Shown here in pieces: positions 35,355 to 43,591 of a stretch of DNA of 64,000 bases. Numbering within the stretch: position 1 is the first letter of the stretch; each line of letters starts with the position of its first letter. Origin of the DNA: Sphingobacteriaceae bacterium UBA2059 (GTDB lineage: Bacteria > Bacteroidota > Bacteroidia > Sphingobacteriales > Sphingobacteriaceae); the NCBI GenBank assembly GCA_002332615.1, contig DDAL01000003.1, positions 27,418 to 91,417 of the forward strand, written 5' to 3'. Under the pieces are notes generated by a model, which was not told the DNA's origin, ran no database searches, and saw only the letters and a list, made by a program, of their open reading frames with translations. Made by a program: the position numbers and the translations under genes.

Positions 35355-36818
35355 ATGAGGATTTCTATTGATCGGTCGCCTGTGAAGGTGTATCCCGATT
35401 CTAAACGAGTAATAGCGAGATTTTTCTTCAATGGAGAAGAACGAGCCAAAGAGGTTATTCAGCGTGTAATGGAAATTGATGAGGATGCAGTGTTTGGGAT
35501 AATTTCGCCTATACTGCAGGAGTATTCAAAACGACACAGGAATATAACCCGCTTTCTTAACAAGCACTGTAACAAGCTTAAACATTTGTTTGATGAGCTT
35601 GGCATCGATTACTATGCTATTAAACCTTACAGACGCCTGCTCATAGGTTCTTACTTTACGCATGAATATTCTATTGAGTCTGCCGCTTTCTTTAATCCTT
35701 CGATTGTTGAAGATCCGGATCAGAGCGAGCTTGTAGAAGGCCAGAAACGTATCATAATAAGTTTCAGGGCGGTGGGCGAAGGGCATATATCATCCATTGT
35801 TTTCAGACGTGCTATTATTGACAGCGATAACTCGGTTCATATAATTCCTGTGGGTAATTATATTGATGAAGCCGAGGTGATACGCAATGCAAAATACAAT
35901 AAGAAGCTGTTTTTTGAAAAGGCGGCTGCTTCCTTGATTGATGTGGACCTGCTGGCCGACCTTGAAAATAAGCTGGATGATCATTTTGAATATTCGACCC
36001 TGCGTAGGATTATTATCGAGGCGCAGATGCTTGAGGAGGATGATGAGAAGAAGATGGAATATGAAAAAGTGCTGTGGCTTTCGGATTCTCATTACGAGAT
36101 GGTGTTTTCGCTGGATACGGATATTACCGACCGTGTTATATTTCCTTTTTCGGAACTGGAACGCAAGGGTATTGAAGATGCCCGTTTTGTTAAGTTTACC
36201 GAAGATGACGGGCAGTCTACCTATTATGCTACCTACACCGCCTTTGATGGTGCCATGATTATGCCTAAGCTTTTGGAAACGAAGGATTTTTATGACTTTA
36301 AGGTAAGGCCTTTATATGGTAATGGTGCGCAGAATAAAAATCTTGCGCTGTTTCCACGCAAAATAAACGGTAATTATGTAATGATTTCGCGCATTGACGG
36401 GCAGAATAACTTCATTATGTATTCTAAAAATATTACTGTTTGGGAAAACCCTCAGATACTGCAAACGCCTAAATACTCCTGGGAGTTTGTACAGATAGGT
36501 AACTGTGGCTCTCCTATTGAAACAGAGCATGGGTGGCTGGTTATTACCCACGGGGTGGGCCCGATGAGGAAATATTGCCTGGGTGCAAGCCTGCTGGACC
36601 TTAATGATCCGTCTATTGAAATCGGTCGTTTAAAAGAACCTCTGCTTATTCCCAATCCGGATGAACGGGAAGGATATGTGCCTAATGTGGTTTATTCCTG
36701 CGGCTCAGTGGTGCATAACGGAACGCTCATAATCCCTTACGGCCTGTCGGATTATTCTTCTTCTTTTGCCTCGGTTAATCTGGAGCAACTGATCAATAAA
36801 TTGCTGACAGACCAATAG
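35355..36818 (+). CDS. GH130 family glycosidase/phosphorylase
   Basis: A 487-residue cytoplasmic protein (no signal peptide). Residues about 115-480 look like the five-bladed propeller of GH130 enzymes, which phosphorolyse beta-mannosides: PSIVEDPD near 115, EDARFVKFTEDDG and YYATYTAFDG in the middle, GNCGSPIETEHGWLVITHGV and YVPNVVYSCGSV at the C-terminus. A helical N-terminal extension of about 100 residues precedes it, as in a poorly studied subgroup often found beside glycosyltransferases. Members characterised elsewhere act on mannosyl-glucose or mannooligosaccharides; the substrate here is unknown. It converges on two GT4 genes and shares a bidirectional terminator with them. Confidence 0.85.
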   Translation: MRISIDRSPVKVYPDSKRVIARFFFNGEERAKEVIQRVMEIDEDAVFGIISPILQEYSKRHRNITRFLNKHCNKLKHLFDELGIDYYAIKPYRRLLIGSYFTHEYSIESAAFFNPSIVEDPDQSELVEGQKRIIISFRAVGEGHISSIVFRRAIIDSDNSVHIIPVGNYIDEAEVIRNAKYNKKLFFEKAAASLIDVDLLADLENKLDDHFEYSTLRRIIIEAQMLEEDDEKKMEYEKVLWLSDSHYEMVFSLDTDITDRVIFPFSELERKGIEDARFVKFTEDDGQSTYYATYTAFDGAMIMPKLLETKDFYDFKVRPLYGNGAQNKNLALFPRKINGNYVMISRIDGQNNFIMYSKNITVWENPQILQTPKYSWEFVQIGNCGSPIETEHGWLVITHGVGPMRKYCLGASLLDLNDPSIEIGRLKEPLLIPNPDEREGYVPNVVYSCGSVVHNGTLIIPYGLSDYSSSFASVNLEQLINKLLTDQ

Positions 36819-36836
36819 TTGCTTAGGGTGCAAGAT

Positions 36837-36866
36837 AAAGGACCGATAGCATGCTATCGGTCCTTT
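36837..36866. terminator. Bidirectional terminator shared by GH130 and GT4 genes
   Basis: A 30-base perfect palindrome (AAAGGACCGATAGC with its complement) with A and T tracts on the two sides. The TAG stop codon of the GT4 gene (36854-36856) is inside it. Confidence 0.9.
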
Positions 36867-37861
36867 ATTTGTTTATAGGCTTTTATATAATCTTCCACCA
36901 TCTTTTCTTTCGAAAAGTTTTCCTTTGCCCAGGTATGGCAGTAAGACCGGTTAATCTGGCTTATGTTTTCTACCGCTATACAGGCTTCGCCAACCGAGTT
37001 TACCAGGAAGCCGCTCTTTTTGTCCTGAATAAGCTCGGGCATAGACCCTTTATTAAAAGCTATAACCGGGGTGCCGCACAGCATTGCTTCGGCAACGCTT
37101 AAACCAAAGGGCTCTCTGAAATTAATCGGATGCAGAAGTGCACAGGCCTTGCCGAGCAGTTCATTCCTTTTTTCGGGGCCTGCATGGCCTACAAACTCAA
37201 TCTGATCGCCCAAGTGAGGTTTGACCTTGCTGTCGAAATAAGCCTGGTCTTGTATTATCCCGGCTATGAGAAGACGTTTTTTGGTTTTAAGAGCTATTTC
37301 AATGGCTTCTGCCGTTCCTTTGTCATGGTGTATGCGCCCGAAATAAAGCAGATAGTCCTCCGGACTGTCATTGAAGCTAAACTCTTCAGTGTTGAGCCCG
37401 TTATAGACGGTGGCCAGGTAGCTAAGTTCGGGACTGCGGTCGGAGTTGCTAATGGATATATAATATCCTTTATCGTTATACTTTTTATATACGGGTATGA
37501 TTTTTTGTGAAGAAAAGCCGTGTATGGTGGTTATCACCGGTGTGTTTATAAGACCGCTGTAGGTGAGGGGCAAAAAGTCGAAATGGTTATGAATGATATC
37601 GAACTCATTTGCCTTTTCCATCAGGTTGCTTATGTGCAGGCATTCTGCCACCTTGGCGTCCTGTGTGCGGTCTTCTTCGTAGCCGCTGGCAATTACAGCG
37701 TCCAGCTTTCCGTTTGTAAGTGAATCTGCAGTAGCAAAGAGCGTTACTTCCATCCCCGCCTTTACAAGACCTTCGGCTACGTTCGAGGCAATTTGTTCCC
37801 ATGGACCGTAGTGCCTGGGGGGAGTCCTCCAGGCAACCGGTGCCAGTATAGCTATTTTCAT
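36854..37861 (-). CDS. Glycosyltransferase family 4 protein
   Basis: A 335-residue cytoplasmic GT-B glycosyltransferase. The acceptor-side half has NHFDFLPLTYSG and TTIHGF; the donor-side half has YFGRIHHDKGTAEAI and the EX7E-type motif region REPFGLSVAEAMLCGTPV, typical of retaining GT4 enzymes using NDP-sugars. It follows the 758-residue GT gene by 32 bases, so the two form an operon. With GH130 nearby, mannosyl transfer is a reasonable guess, but donor and acceptor are not shown by the sequence. Confidence 0.88.
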   Translation of the reverse strand: MKIAILAPVAWRTPPRHYGPWEQIASNVAEGLVKAGMEVTLFATADSLTNGKLDAVIASGYEEDRTQDAKVAECLHISNLMEKANEFDIIHNHFDFLPLTYSGLINTPVITTIHGFSSQKIIPVYKKYNDKGYYISISNSDRSPELSYLATVYNGLNTEEFSFNDSPEDYLLYFGRIHHDKGTAEAIEIALKTKKRLLIAGIIQDQAYFDSKVKPHLGDQIEFVGHAGPEKRNELLGKACALLHPINFREPFGLSVAEAMLCGTPVIAFNKGSMPELIQDKKSGFLVNSVGEACIAVENISQINRSYCHTWAKENFSKEKMVEDYIKAYKQIKDR

Positions 37862-37893
37862 ATAGTATTTTAGTGTAGTGTGATTAACAAAGG

Positions 37894-40170
37894 CTAAACG
37901 CAGTTAAGCTTTTGCACATTCTTTTTGGTGGCCGACTGCTTACTGCCGTTTGTGCAAATAGCATTTGCAACACATAAGTAAGAGATCAGGTAAGCAAGCG
38001 TGCTTTCTGCCCCTTGGTTACGGTTGAGCTTTCCGGTTTCAAGTCCGTCGCAGCACCCGTGGGTTTCATTATCGTAGAGGGGTATCTTGAGCTCGTTTTC
38101 GCCCAGGAACCACATATAGCACAGATGCATTTTTTGGAGCAGGCTATTGTCTTTAGTGATCTTGTAAGCCTGGCTGTACATCAGTACCATTGCCATCGTT
38201 TCAATGGCCTGCTGATCGAATATAGGCACATTGCCGCCTTTTTGGTGCCAGCCCGCGTTGCCCACCGGACTGAAATATTCTTTTAAGGTAAGCATTTCCA
38301 GGAAAGATGAACTTTCTATAGCAATGCGCTTAACTTCTTCGTTTCCGGTAATTTCGCAGGAATGGAACAGACAGAGGGGTAAAATAGCATTGTCGTAGGT
38401 CATATGGCCTTCAAACCAGTGCCAGTCGTCCCGCCGGTTTTTCAGATAGGCGTCTGTGACAAAGGCTGTAAGCCTTTTGAGTTCGTCCATGACTGTAAGG
38501 TTGGACGGATGTACTTTAAGGTAGTAGGAAAGTCCTATCACGGTATTGGCGACGCCACGGATGTATCGAAGTGATTTGAAGTGAGGGATGGATGTTCGGA
38601 AAATGTCTTCGCCAAACTCGCGGTAAGAATTATTGGGCGAACTGTTTATAAGCAGGCCGATGGCCCATATAGTGCGCCCGAAGGAATCTTCAGAGCCGCG
38701 TTCGTCCAGAAAGTTGCGACTGTAGCTCAGAAAGTTTCTGAAATCGCCATCCTCTCTTTGCATATAATGGATATAGCTTAAATATACAGGAAAGAGATCC
38801 AAGACATCCTCATTCCTGAACTCCTGATAGCTCATAAGCATAAGGATGAGTGCACGCGAGTTATCGTCAAGGCAATAGCCTTCATGGAAGTTGGGAATGC
38901 CGTATTTGGCATGCTGTATAAGCCCCGTACTGTCGGTAAGCCTTTTGATGTGCGAAAGGTTGAAAGGAGGAAGCTCAACGGAATTGATGTCAAAGTCGTC
39001 CTCGTGCTTTTTATTCAGCTTGTGAATAGAGTCTTCCAGTACGGCAATGTATTTTCTGCCAATGCTTGGCCATCTTAGGTGCAGGCCATACATGTAGGCA
39101 TTTTGACGGAGACTGTTTGCCTTTGCTTCGTTATCGAGCAGGTCGATGACAATTTCGGCCAGTTTATCGCTGTCTTTGAAATCGAACAGGCAGCCGCGGT
39201 TATTGTCCAGCAACTCTTCGGCGTGCCAGTAAGGGGTAGACACAACGGCTGTTCCGGCTCCTACGGCGTAGGATAGTGTTCCGCTTGTTATTTGCGCTGC
39301 ATTAAGATAGGGGGTAACGTAAATATCGCATGCATCTAAATAATGCATCAGCTCTTCTTCGTTTACAAACTTACCTACAAAGGTGAGGTGTTTTTCGACG
39401 TTGAGGTCTCTTGCCATCTCTTTAAGCGAGTCGCGATACTCTTCTCCCGAATTTTTTAACACTCCGGGGTGCGTATTGCCCAGTACCACATACATTACCT
39501 CGGGGTGGCGCTCGACTATTTTGGGCAAGGCCTGTACTACGGTTTCGAGCCCTTTGTTGCGGCTTATGAGTCCAAAGGTAAACAGTACCTTATGGTCTTT
39601 GAAAAGAGGGGTTTGTTTGACCGGGTTTACTTCGGGTGCTTCAAGATCGGGTACTCCGTGTTCAATAAGCGATATTTTTTCTTCGGGAATATGGTAAATG
39701 GTTTTTAAAAAGCGAACGGCCCGCTTGCTCATCACAACCAGGCTGGAGGCGTACTTTGCCATTTCGCGGGTAATAAGCTTTTGCGTATAGTTTGGCTCTT
39801 TCAAAATGGTGTGTAAAACCACTATCACGGGTTTTTTCAACCTTTGCATAAGCGATAGCAGGTAGATTCCGCTCTCACCTCCGTAAATGCCAAATTCGTG
39901 CTCTATTACACAGGCGCCGGCATCGCTTTCATTAATAAAATCTGCCGCTGCAGCATAATCCTTATGCTGTTCCTGGCGTATCACAAATTTAACTTCTTCA
40001 GGATAGTCGTATTCGTCAACATTTTCAGAATCGTTCATTGCAATAACAAAGCCTGTTTCAAGGAACTGGTGGCCTTTCATGTTTGAACTTATGGCCTTTA
40101 TTAGATTATTATTAAATGTTGCAATGCCACATTGGCGTGGCGGGTAAGTTGAAATGTAGGCTACTTTCAT
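37894..40170 (-). CDS. Two-domain protein: GT4 glycosyltransferase plus C-terminal (alpha/alpha)-type domain
   Basis: A 758-residue cytoplasmic protein. Residues 1-390 are a GT-B glycosyltransferase (KVAYISTYPPRQCGIATF, IEHEFGIYGG, FGLISRNKGLETVV, and QITSGTLSYAVGAGTAVVST in place of the usual EX7E acidic motif). Residues about 400-740 are helical and repetitive (YCLDDNSRALILML, REDGDFRNFLSYSR, GSEDSFGRTIWAIGLLI, FEGHMTYDNAILPLCL), resembling an (alpha/alpha)6 toroid of glycoside hydrolases or epimerases. It is the first gene of the operon with the 335-residue GT4. Whether the second domain is catalytic or binds the glycan is unknown. Confidence 0.82.
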   Translation of the reverse strand: MKVAYISTYPPRQCGIATFNNNLIKAISSNMKGHQFLETGFVIAMNDSENVDEYDYPEEVKFVIRQEQHKDYAAAADFINESDAGACVIEHEFGIYGGESGIYLLSLMQRLKKPVIVVLHTILKEPNYTQKLITREMAKYASSLVVMSKRAVRFLKTIYHIPEEKISLIEHGVPDLEAPEVNPVKQTPLFKDHKVLFTFGLISRNKGLETVVQALPKIVERHPEVMYVVLGNTHPGVLKNSGEEYRDSLKEMARDLNVEKHLTFVGKFVNEEELMHYLDACDIYVTPYLNAAQITSGTLSYAVGAGTAVVSTPYWHAEELLDNNRGCLFDFKDSDKLAEIVIDLLDNEAKANSLRQNAYMYGLHLRWPSIGRKYIAVLEDSIHKLNKKHEDDFDINSVELPPFNLSHIKRLTDSTGLIQHAKYGIPNFHEGYCLDDNSRALILMLMSYQEFRNEDVLDLFPVYLSYIHYMQREDGDFRNFLSYSRNFLDERGSEDSFGRTIWAIGLLINSSPNNSYREFGEDIFRTSIPHFKSLRYIRGVANTVIGLSYYLKVHPSNLTVMDELKRLTAFVTDAYLKNRRDDWHWFEGHMTYDNAILPLCLFHSCEITGNEEVKRIAIESSSFLEMLTLKEYFSPVGNAGWHQKGGNVPIFDQQAIETMAMVLMYSQAYKITKDNSLLQKMHLCYMWFLGENELKIPLYDNETHGCCDGLETGKLNRNQGAESTLAYLISYLCVANAICTNGSKQSATKKNVQKLNCV

Positions 40171-40295
40171 TATCGGGTCTAGTACTAATCACTTTTATAA
40201 CCTTACAATGTTTTTTTTGTTTTTATTTGGCTTGCTGCCACCTGCTTATAAACTATTCGGTGCGCCTCCTGTTAGTATTACTTTAAGCATACTCT

Positions 40296-40829
40296 ATGAA
40301 ACATAACGCAGATATAATTAAAGGCCATGTTACAGCGTCATGCCTGCAGGACGACGGCCTTTTTCCTAATAATGAGAAACTTACAGCCTTATTATACAAG
40401 GGGGCTATTATGCTTCACCCGGACGATGAGGCTGAGTGTATAATAGAAACATTTAAGTCTAACAACTGGACGAATGCCTGGGTAAACGGAATATATGATT
40501 ATCATCACTATCATTCCAATACGCATGAGGCTCTGGGTATTTTCAGCGGAACGGCTCTGGTTCAGCTGGGTGGAGACCATGGTACAACGGTTGAACTCAC
40601 CCGGGGCGATCTTATTGTTATTCCTGCCGGCGTGGCTCATAAATGCCTGAAGGCAAGTGATGATTTTTCTTGTGTGGGTGCTTACCCCGAAGGGAGGTTT
40701 TATAACATGAATTATGGAAAGCCGGAAGAAAGAGAGCGTGCGCTCCAAGATATAAGCGAAGTGCCTCTGCCCGACATGGATCCTGTTTATGGAGAAGACG
40801 GGCCCCTCAGGGAACATTGGAAACAATAA
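40296..40829 (+). CDS. Cupin domain protein (YjlB-like)
   Basis: A 177-residue soluble protein with a single cupin barrel: YDYHHYHSNTHEALGIFSG gives the metal-binding His residues and Glu of motif 1, and GDLIVIPAGVAHKCL the motif 2 His. It resembles the uncharacterised YjlB family. It is divergent from the GT operon across 125 bases and its last 23 bases overlap the DUF72 gene on the other strand. A sugar-related role is suggested only by location. Confidence 0.85.
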   Translation: MKHNADIIKGHVTASCLQDDGLFPNNEKLTALLYKGAIMLHPDDEAECIIETFKSNNWTNAWVNGIYDYHHYHSNTHEALGIFSGTALVQLGGDHGTTVELTRGDLIVIPAGVAHKCLKASDDFSCVGAYPEGRFYNMNYGKPEERERALQDISEVPLPDMDPVYGEDGPLREHWKQ

Positions 40830-41568
40830 GGGGTTTTAATGCCTCGCCGGGCTGCGCAAGCTGGCGGGTTTCAAGCGCATTGTAAATGGCATGCAGGCTT
40901 ATGTCGTTATTGAAAAAGATATAAACTTCCTCGGCATAGCCGCTTGCTTTTATAGATTCCACCAGGTTGGAAAGCCGGTGGCGATTATAGCTGGATTTGT
41001 ATAGTTCTTCTTTGCCGTGCAGTCTGTAATACACTGTGGGGCTATTGATCACCACTTCTTCGGGAAGCGTTGGGTGGCTCATGCCGCAAAAGCTTATATT
41101 GTTTGTCGCGAGCTGTAGCTTTACGTCGTCGTTCCACCAGCTGGGGTGCCTGAATTCGAGCACATTCTTGTGCCGGCTGCTCATGCTGGATAGAATCTTA
41201 TCGAGGTGCTCGGGAGTGTAGGAATAGCTGGGCGGCAGCTGGAATAAAATGCAGCCTAGCTTTTCCTGTAAGCCTTCTTCTGTTACAGCATAAAAGTCAT
41301 TGATCAGGGTCTGGACATCATTGAATTTTTTGTAATGGGTTATTACGCGTGGTGCTTTTACAGCAAATTTAAAGTCGGCAGGACTTTTGTTATACCAGCC
41401 CTGAAGGAAGCTTAGCTGCGGAAAGCGATAAAAAGTAACGTTAAGTTCGAGCGTTTTAAAATATTCGCAGTAAAATGAAAACCATTTGCTTTGTGGCAGC
41501 TTATCCGGGTAAAATGTACCCTTCCAGTGCTTATAATGAAAGCCGGAGCAGCCTATGTACCATTTCAT
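40807..41568 (-). CDS. DUF72 family protein (YecE-like)
   Basis: A 253-residue soluble protein of the DUF72/YecE family, a TIM-barrel-like group of unknown function. The start MKWYIGCSGFHYKHWKGTFY, TLELNVTFYRFP and LEFRHPSWW are family signatures, as is VYYRLHGKEELY near the end. Length is standard. It converges on the cupin gene with a 23-base overlap. Confidence 0.9.
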   Translation of the reverse strand: MKWYIGCSGFHYKHWKGTFYPDKLPQSKWFSFYCEYFKTLELNVTFYRFPQLSFLQGWYNKSPADFKFAVKAPRVITHYKKFNDVQTLINDFYAVTEEGLQEKLGCILFQLPPSYSYTPEHLDKILSSMSSRHKNVLEFRHPSWWNDDVKLQLATNNISFCGMSHPTLPEEVVINSPTVYYRLHGKEELYKSSYNRHRLSNLVESIKASGYAEEVYIFFNNDISLHAIYNALETRQLAQPGEALKPLIVSNVP

Positions 41569-41665
41569 TGTCTCTTTTTTTAACTACTAACCGCTAAAAG
41601 CGTGATGAGGTTTTATTCTCACCAAAAGATGACGCATTATCAAATAATAGGATTTTTAAATTAAG

Positions 41666-41673
41666 TACTTTTG
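41666..41673 (+). promoter_or_regulatory. Probable -7 box of the radical SAM gene
   Basis: TACTTTTG fits TAnnTTTG, 22 bases upstream of the ATG at 41696. Confidence 0.5.
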
Positions 41674-41695
41674 CGCACTTAGATAAAGAGCTTAT

Positions 41696-42646
41696 ATGAG
41701 AGTGGATTACGGACATAAGTGCTATAACTATTACGGTGCCTACCTGAAAAAGAAGTATGAGGGTAAGCGTGTGTTTAAAATAGTTGTAGATGGGGGCTTT
41801 ACTTGTCCTAACCGCGATGGCAGTAAAGGTTACGGTGGCTGTTCGTATTGTAATGTTGATGCTTTTACGCCTGAAACTTCGCGTAAAATGCCTACAATCA
41901 GGGAGCAGATAGAGAAAGGAATTGAGCGCGCTGTTAATGGGTATGCTGCCGAAAAGTTTATCATCTACTTTCAGCCTAATACCAATACGTATGCACCGGC
42001 GCACTATCTTAAAGCGATGTATGATGAGGCTTTAAGTGTCTGTCCGGAAGATGTGATCGGACTTTCTGTAGGCACTCGGCCTGACTGTATTGACGCGGAG
42101 AAAGTGGCATTGCTGGAAAGTTATGCCGCAAGGGGGCTGGACGTTGATCTGGAGATGGGTATGGAATCTATCTATAATGAGACGCTTTTACGTATAAACC
42201 GGGGTTGTACGCATGAGGAGCTCGAAAAAGCGCTGAATCTAGTAAAGGATTCTCCCCTGGATATTTGTCTGCATACGGTTTTTGGTTTTCCCTGGGAAAC
42301 AAAGGAAATGATGCTGCGCTATGCCGGCGAGATTAATAAGCACCCTCAGGTTAAGTTTGTTAAGTTGCATCAGCTATACATAGTGGAGGGCTCTATTATG
42401 GGTGTGCAGTACAAACGTTCGCCTTTTAAGCTTTTCAGCATAGAAGAGTATGCGGATTTTCTGGCTGATTTTATTCCCTTGTTAAGACCTGATATTGTTA
42501 TCCAGCGTATCTTCGGCATATCGGACTACGAATTGCTGATTGCTCCGGACTGGAAACTTAAAAAGGCGGGCATTCAGACCTACTTGGACAAAGCACTGGA
42601 AAGCCGGGGCGTGAGTCAGGGGCTAAACTATGTCCATTCTGTCTGA
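41696..42646 (+). CDS. TIGR01212-type radical SAM protein (YhcC-like)
   Basis: A 316-residue radical SAM enzyme. The cluster cysteines are Cys37, Cys49 and Cys52 (CPNRDGSKGYGGCSYC), a wider spacing than CxxxCxxC and typical of the YhcC/TIGR01212 group. GLSVGTRPDCI, LEMGMESIYNETLLRINRG and VKLHQLYIVEGS are further family signatures. The reaction is not established for this family; a role in tRNA or cofactor modification has been suggested by similarity to Elp3-like enzymes. Confidence 0.92.
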   Translation: MRVDYGHKCYNYYGAYLKKKYEGKRVFKIVVDGGFTCPNRDGSKGYGGCSYCNVDAFTPETSRKMPTIREQIEKGIERAVNGYAAEKFIIYFQPNTNTYAPAHYLKAMYDEALSVCPEDVIGLSVGTRPDCIDAEKVALLESYAARGLDVDLEMGMESIYNETLLRINRGCTHEELEKALNLVKDSPLDICLHTVFGFPWETKEMMLRYAGEINKHPQVKFVKLHQLYIVEGSIMGVQYKRSPFKLFSIEEYADFLADFIPLLRPDIVIQRIFGISDYELLIAPDWKLKKAGIQTYLDKALESRGVSQGLNYVHSV

Positions 42647-42703
42647 GTGTTTTGCATTTTTGGCAAAAATGAACAAAGGTAGCTATTGAATAGATCTACC
42701 TGT

Positions 42704-42711
42704 TATATTTG
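42704..42711 (+). promoter_or_regulatory. Probable -7 box of the CpsB-like gene
   Basis: TATATTTG fits TAnnTTTG, 27 bases upstream of the ATG at 42739. Confidence 0.5.
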
Positions 42712-42738
42712 TAAGGCGCTGATTTTAAAAAAGATATT

Positions 42739-43476
42739 ATGTTTTCCTTCTTTTCCAAAACGCCCAGGCATACCACAGTGGAGTGGATCGGAGCTGATAT
42801 ACATTCTCACCTTCTGCCTGGAATAGACGATGGTTCTCCCGACGCTGAAACATCTGTTAGATATATTCAGCAAATGCATGAACTGGGGTATGAAAAGTTT
42901 ATCTGCACACCTCATGTGTTTAAAGAAGTTTATCCTAACACTCCCCAAACCATCGGTTCTGCACTTTCTTCCTTGCGTGCTGAGCTTGGTAAAACGTCTG
43001 TAAATGTGGAGTTAAGCGCAGCGGCCGAGTACATGCTTGACCCTGATTTTCAACAGTTAAGCGAAGAGGCCGACTTGCTATGCCTTAAGAATAAATATGT
43101 GCTTGTCGAAATGTCTTATCAGGTTGAAACCAAGAATATTGCTCAATATATCTTTGATCTGAATGTTAAAGGTTACAAGCCGGTATTGGCTCATCCTGAA
43201 CGCTATTTATATTACCACAATAACTTTCAGCAGTACAGGAGGCTGAAAGAACGGGGCTGCCTTATGCAGCTGAATATGTTATCATTGGCGGGTTATTATG
43301 GTAAAGCTGTCAAGCAGGTGGCTCTTAGTCTTATTAAGGATGGAATAATCGATCTTGTGGGCACTGACTTGCATCATGATCGTCATTTGCAGGCGCTGAC
43401 TGCTTTTGTGCAGAGCGGCGACGCCGGTAAACTGCTTTTTGATTATCCTTTAAAGAACAGGGAACTGTTTCTGTAG
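42739..43476 (+). CDS. CpsB/CapC-type tyrosine-protein phosphatase (PHP fold)
   Basis: A 245-residue metal-dependent phosphatase of the PHP superfamily. The metal site begins with His22 and His24 in ADIHSHLLPGIDDGS, and CTPHVFKEVYPN, LAHPERYLYY and VGTDLHHDRH provide the remaining ligands. Relatives (CpsB, YwqE, CapC) dephosphorylate the tyrosine kinases that control capsule chain length. No Wzc/CpsD kinase gene is in the window. It precedes gmd by 115 bases. Confidence 0.9.
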   Translation: MFSFFSKTPRHTTVEWIGADIHSHLLPGIDDGSPDAETSVRYIQQMHELGYEKFICTPHVFKEVYPNTPQTIGSALSSLRAELGKTSVNVELSAAAEYMLDPDFQQLSEEADLLCLKNKYVLVEMSYQVETKNIAQYIFDLNVKGYKPVLAHPERYLYYHNNFQQYRRLKERGCLMQLNMLSLAGYYGKAVKQVALSLIKDGIIDLVGTDLHHDRHLQALTAFVQSGDAGKLLFDYPLKNRELFL

Positions 43477-43591
43477 CTTCTGCTTTTAAGTTTGTTTTTT
43501 GTGTTGCGAAAAACATAGGCTTGTGTAAGAGCGATATGGCCTGTTTTGTGAATAAGTATTCTTAATTTTAGCACTCTTATTTACTCAATAA

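Noticed and set aside
42655..42671. CATTTTT/AAAAATG hairpin after the radical SAM gene as a terminator
   Set aside because: The stem is A/T only, with no T-run after it.
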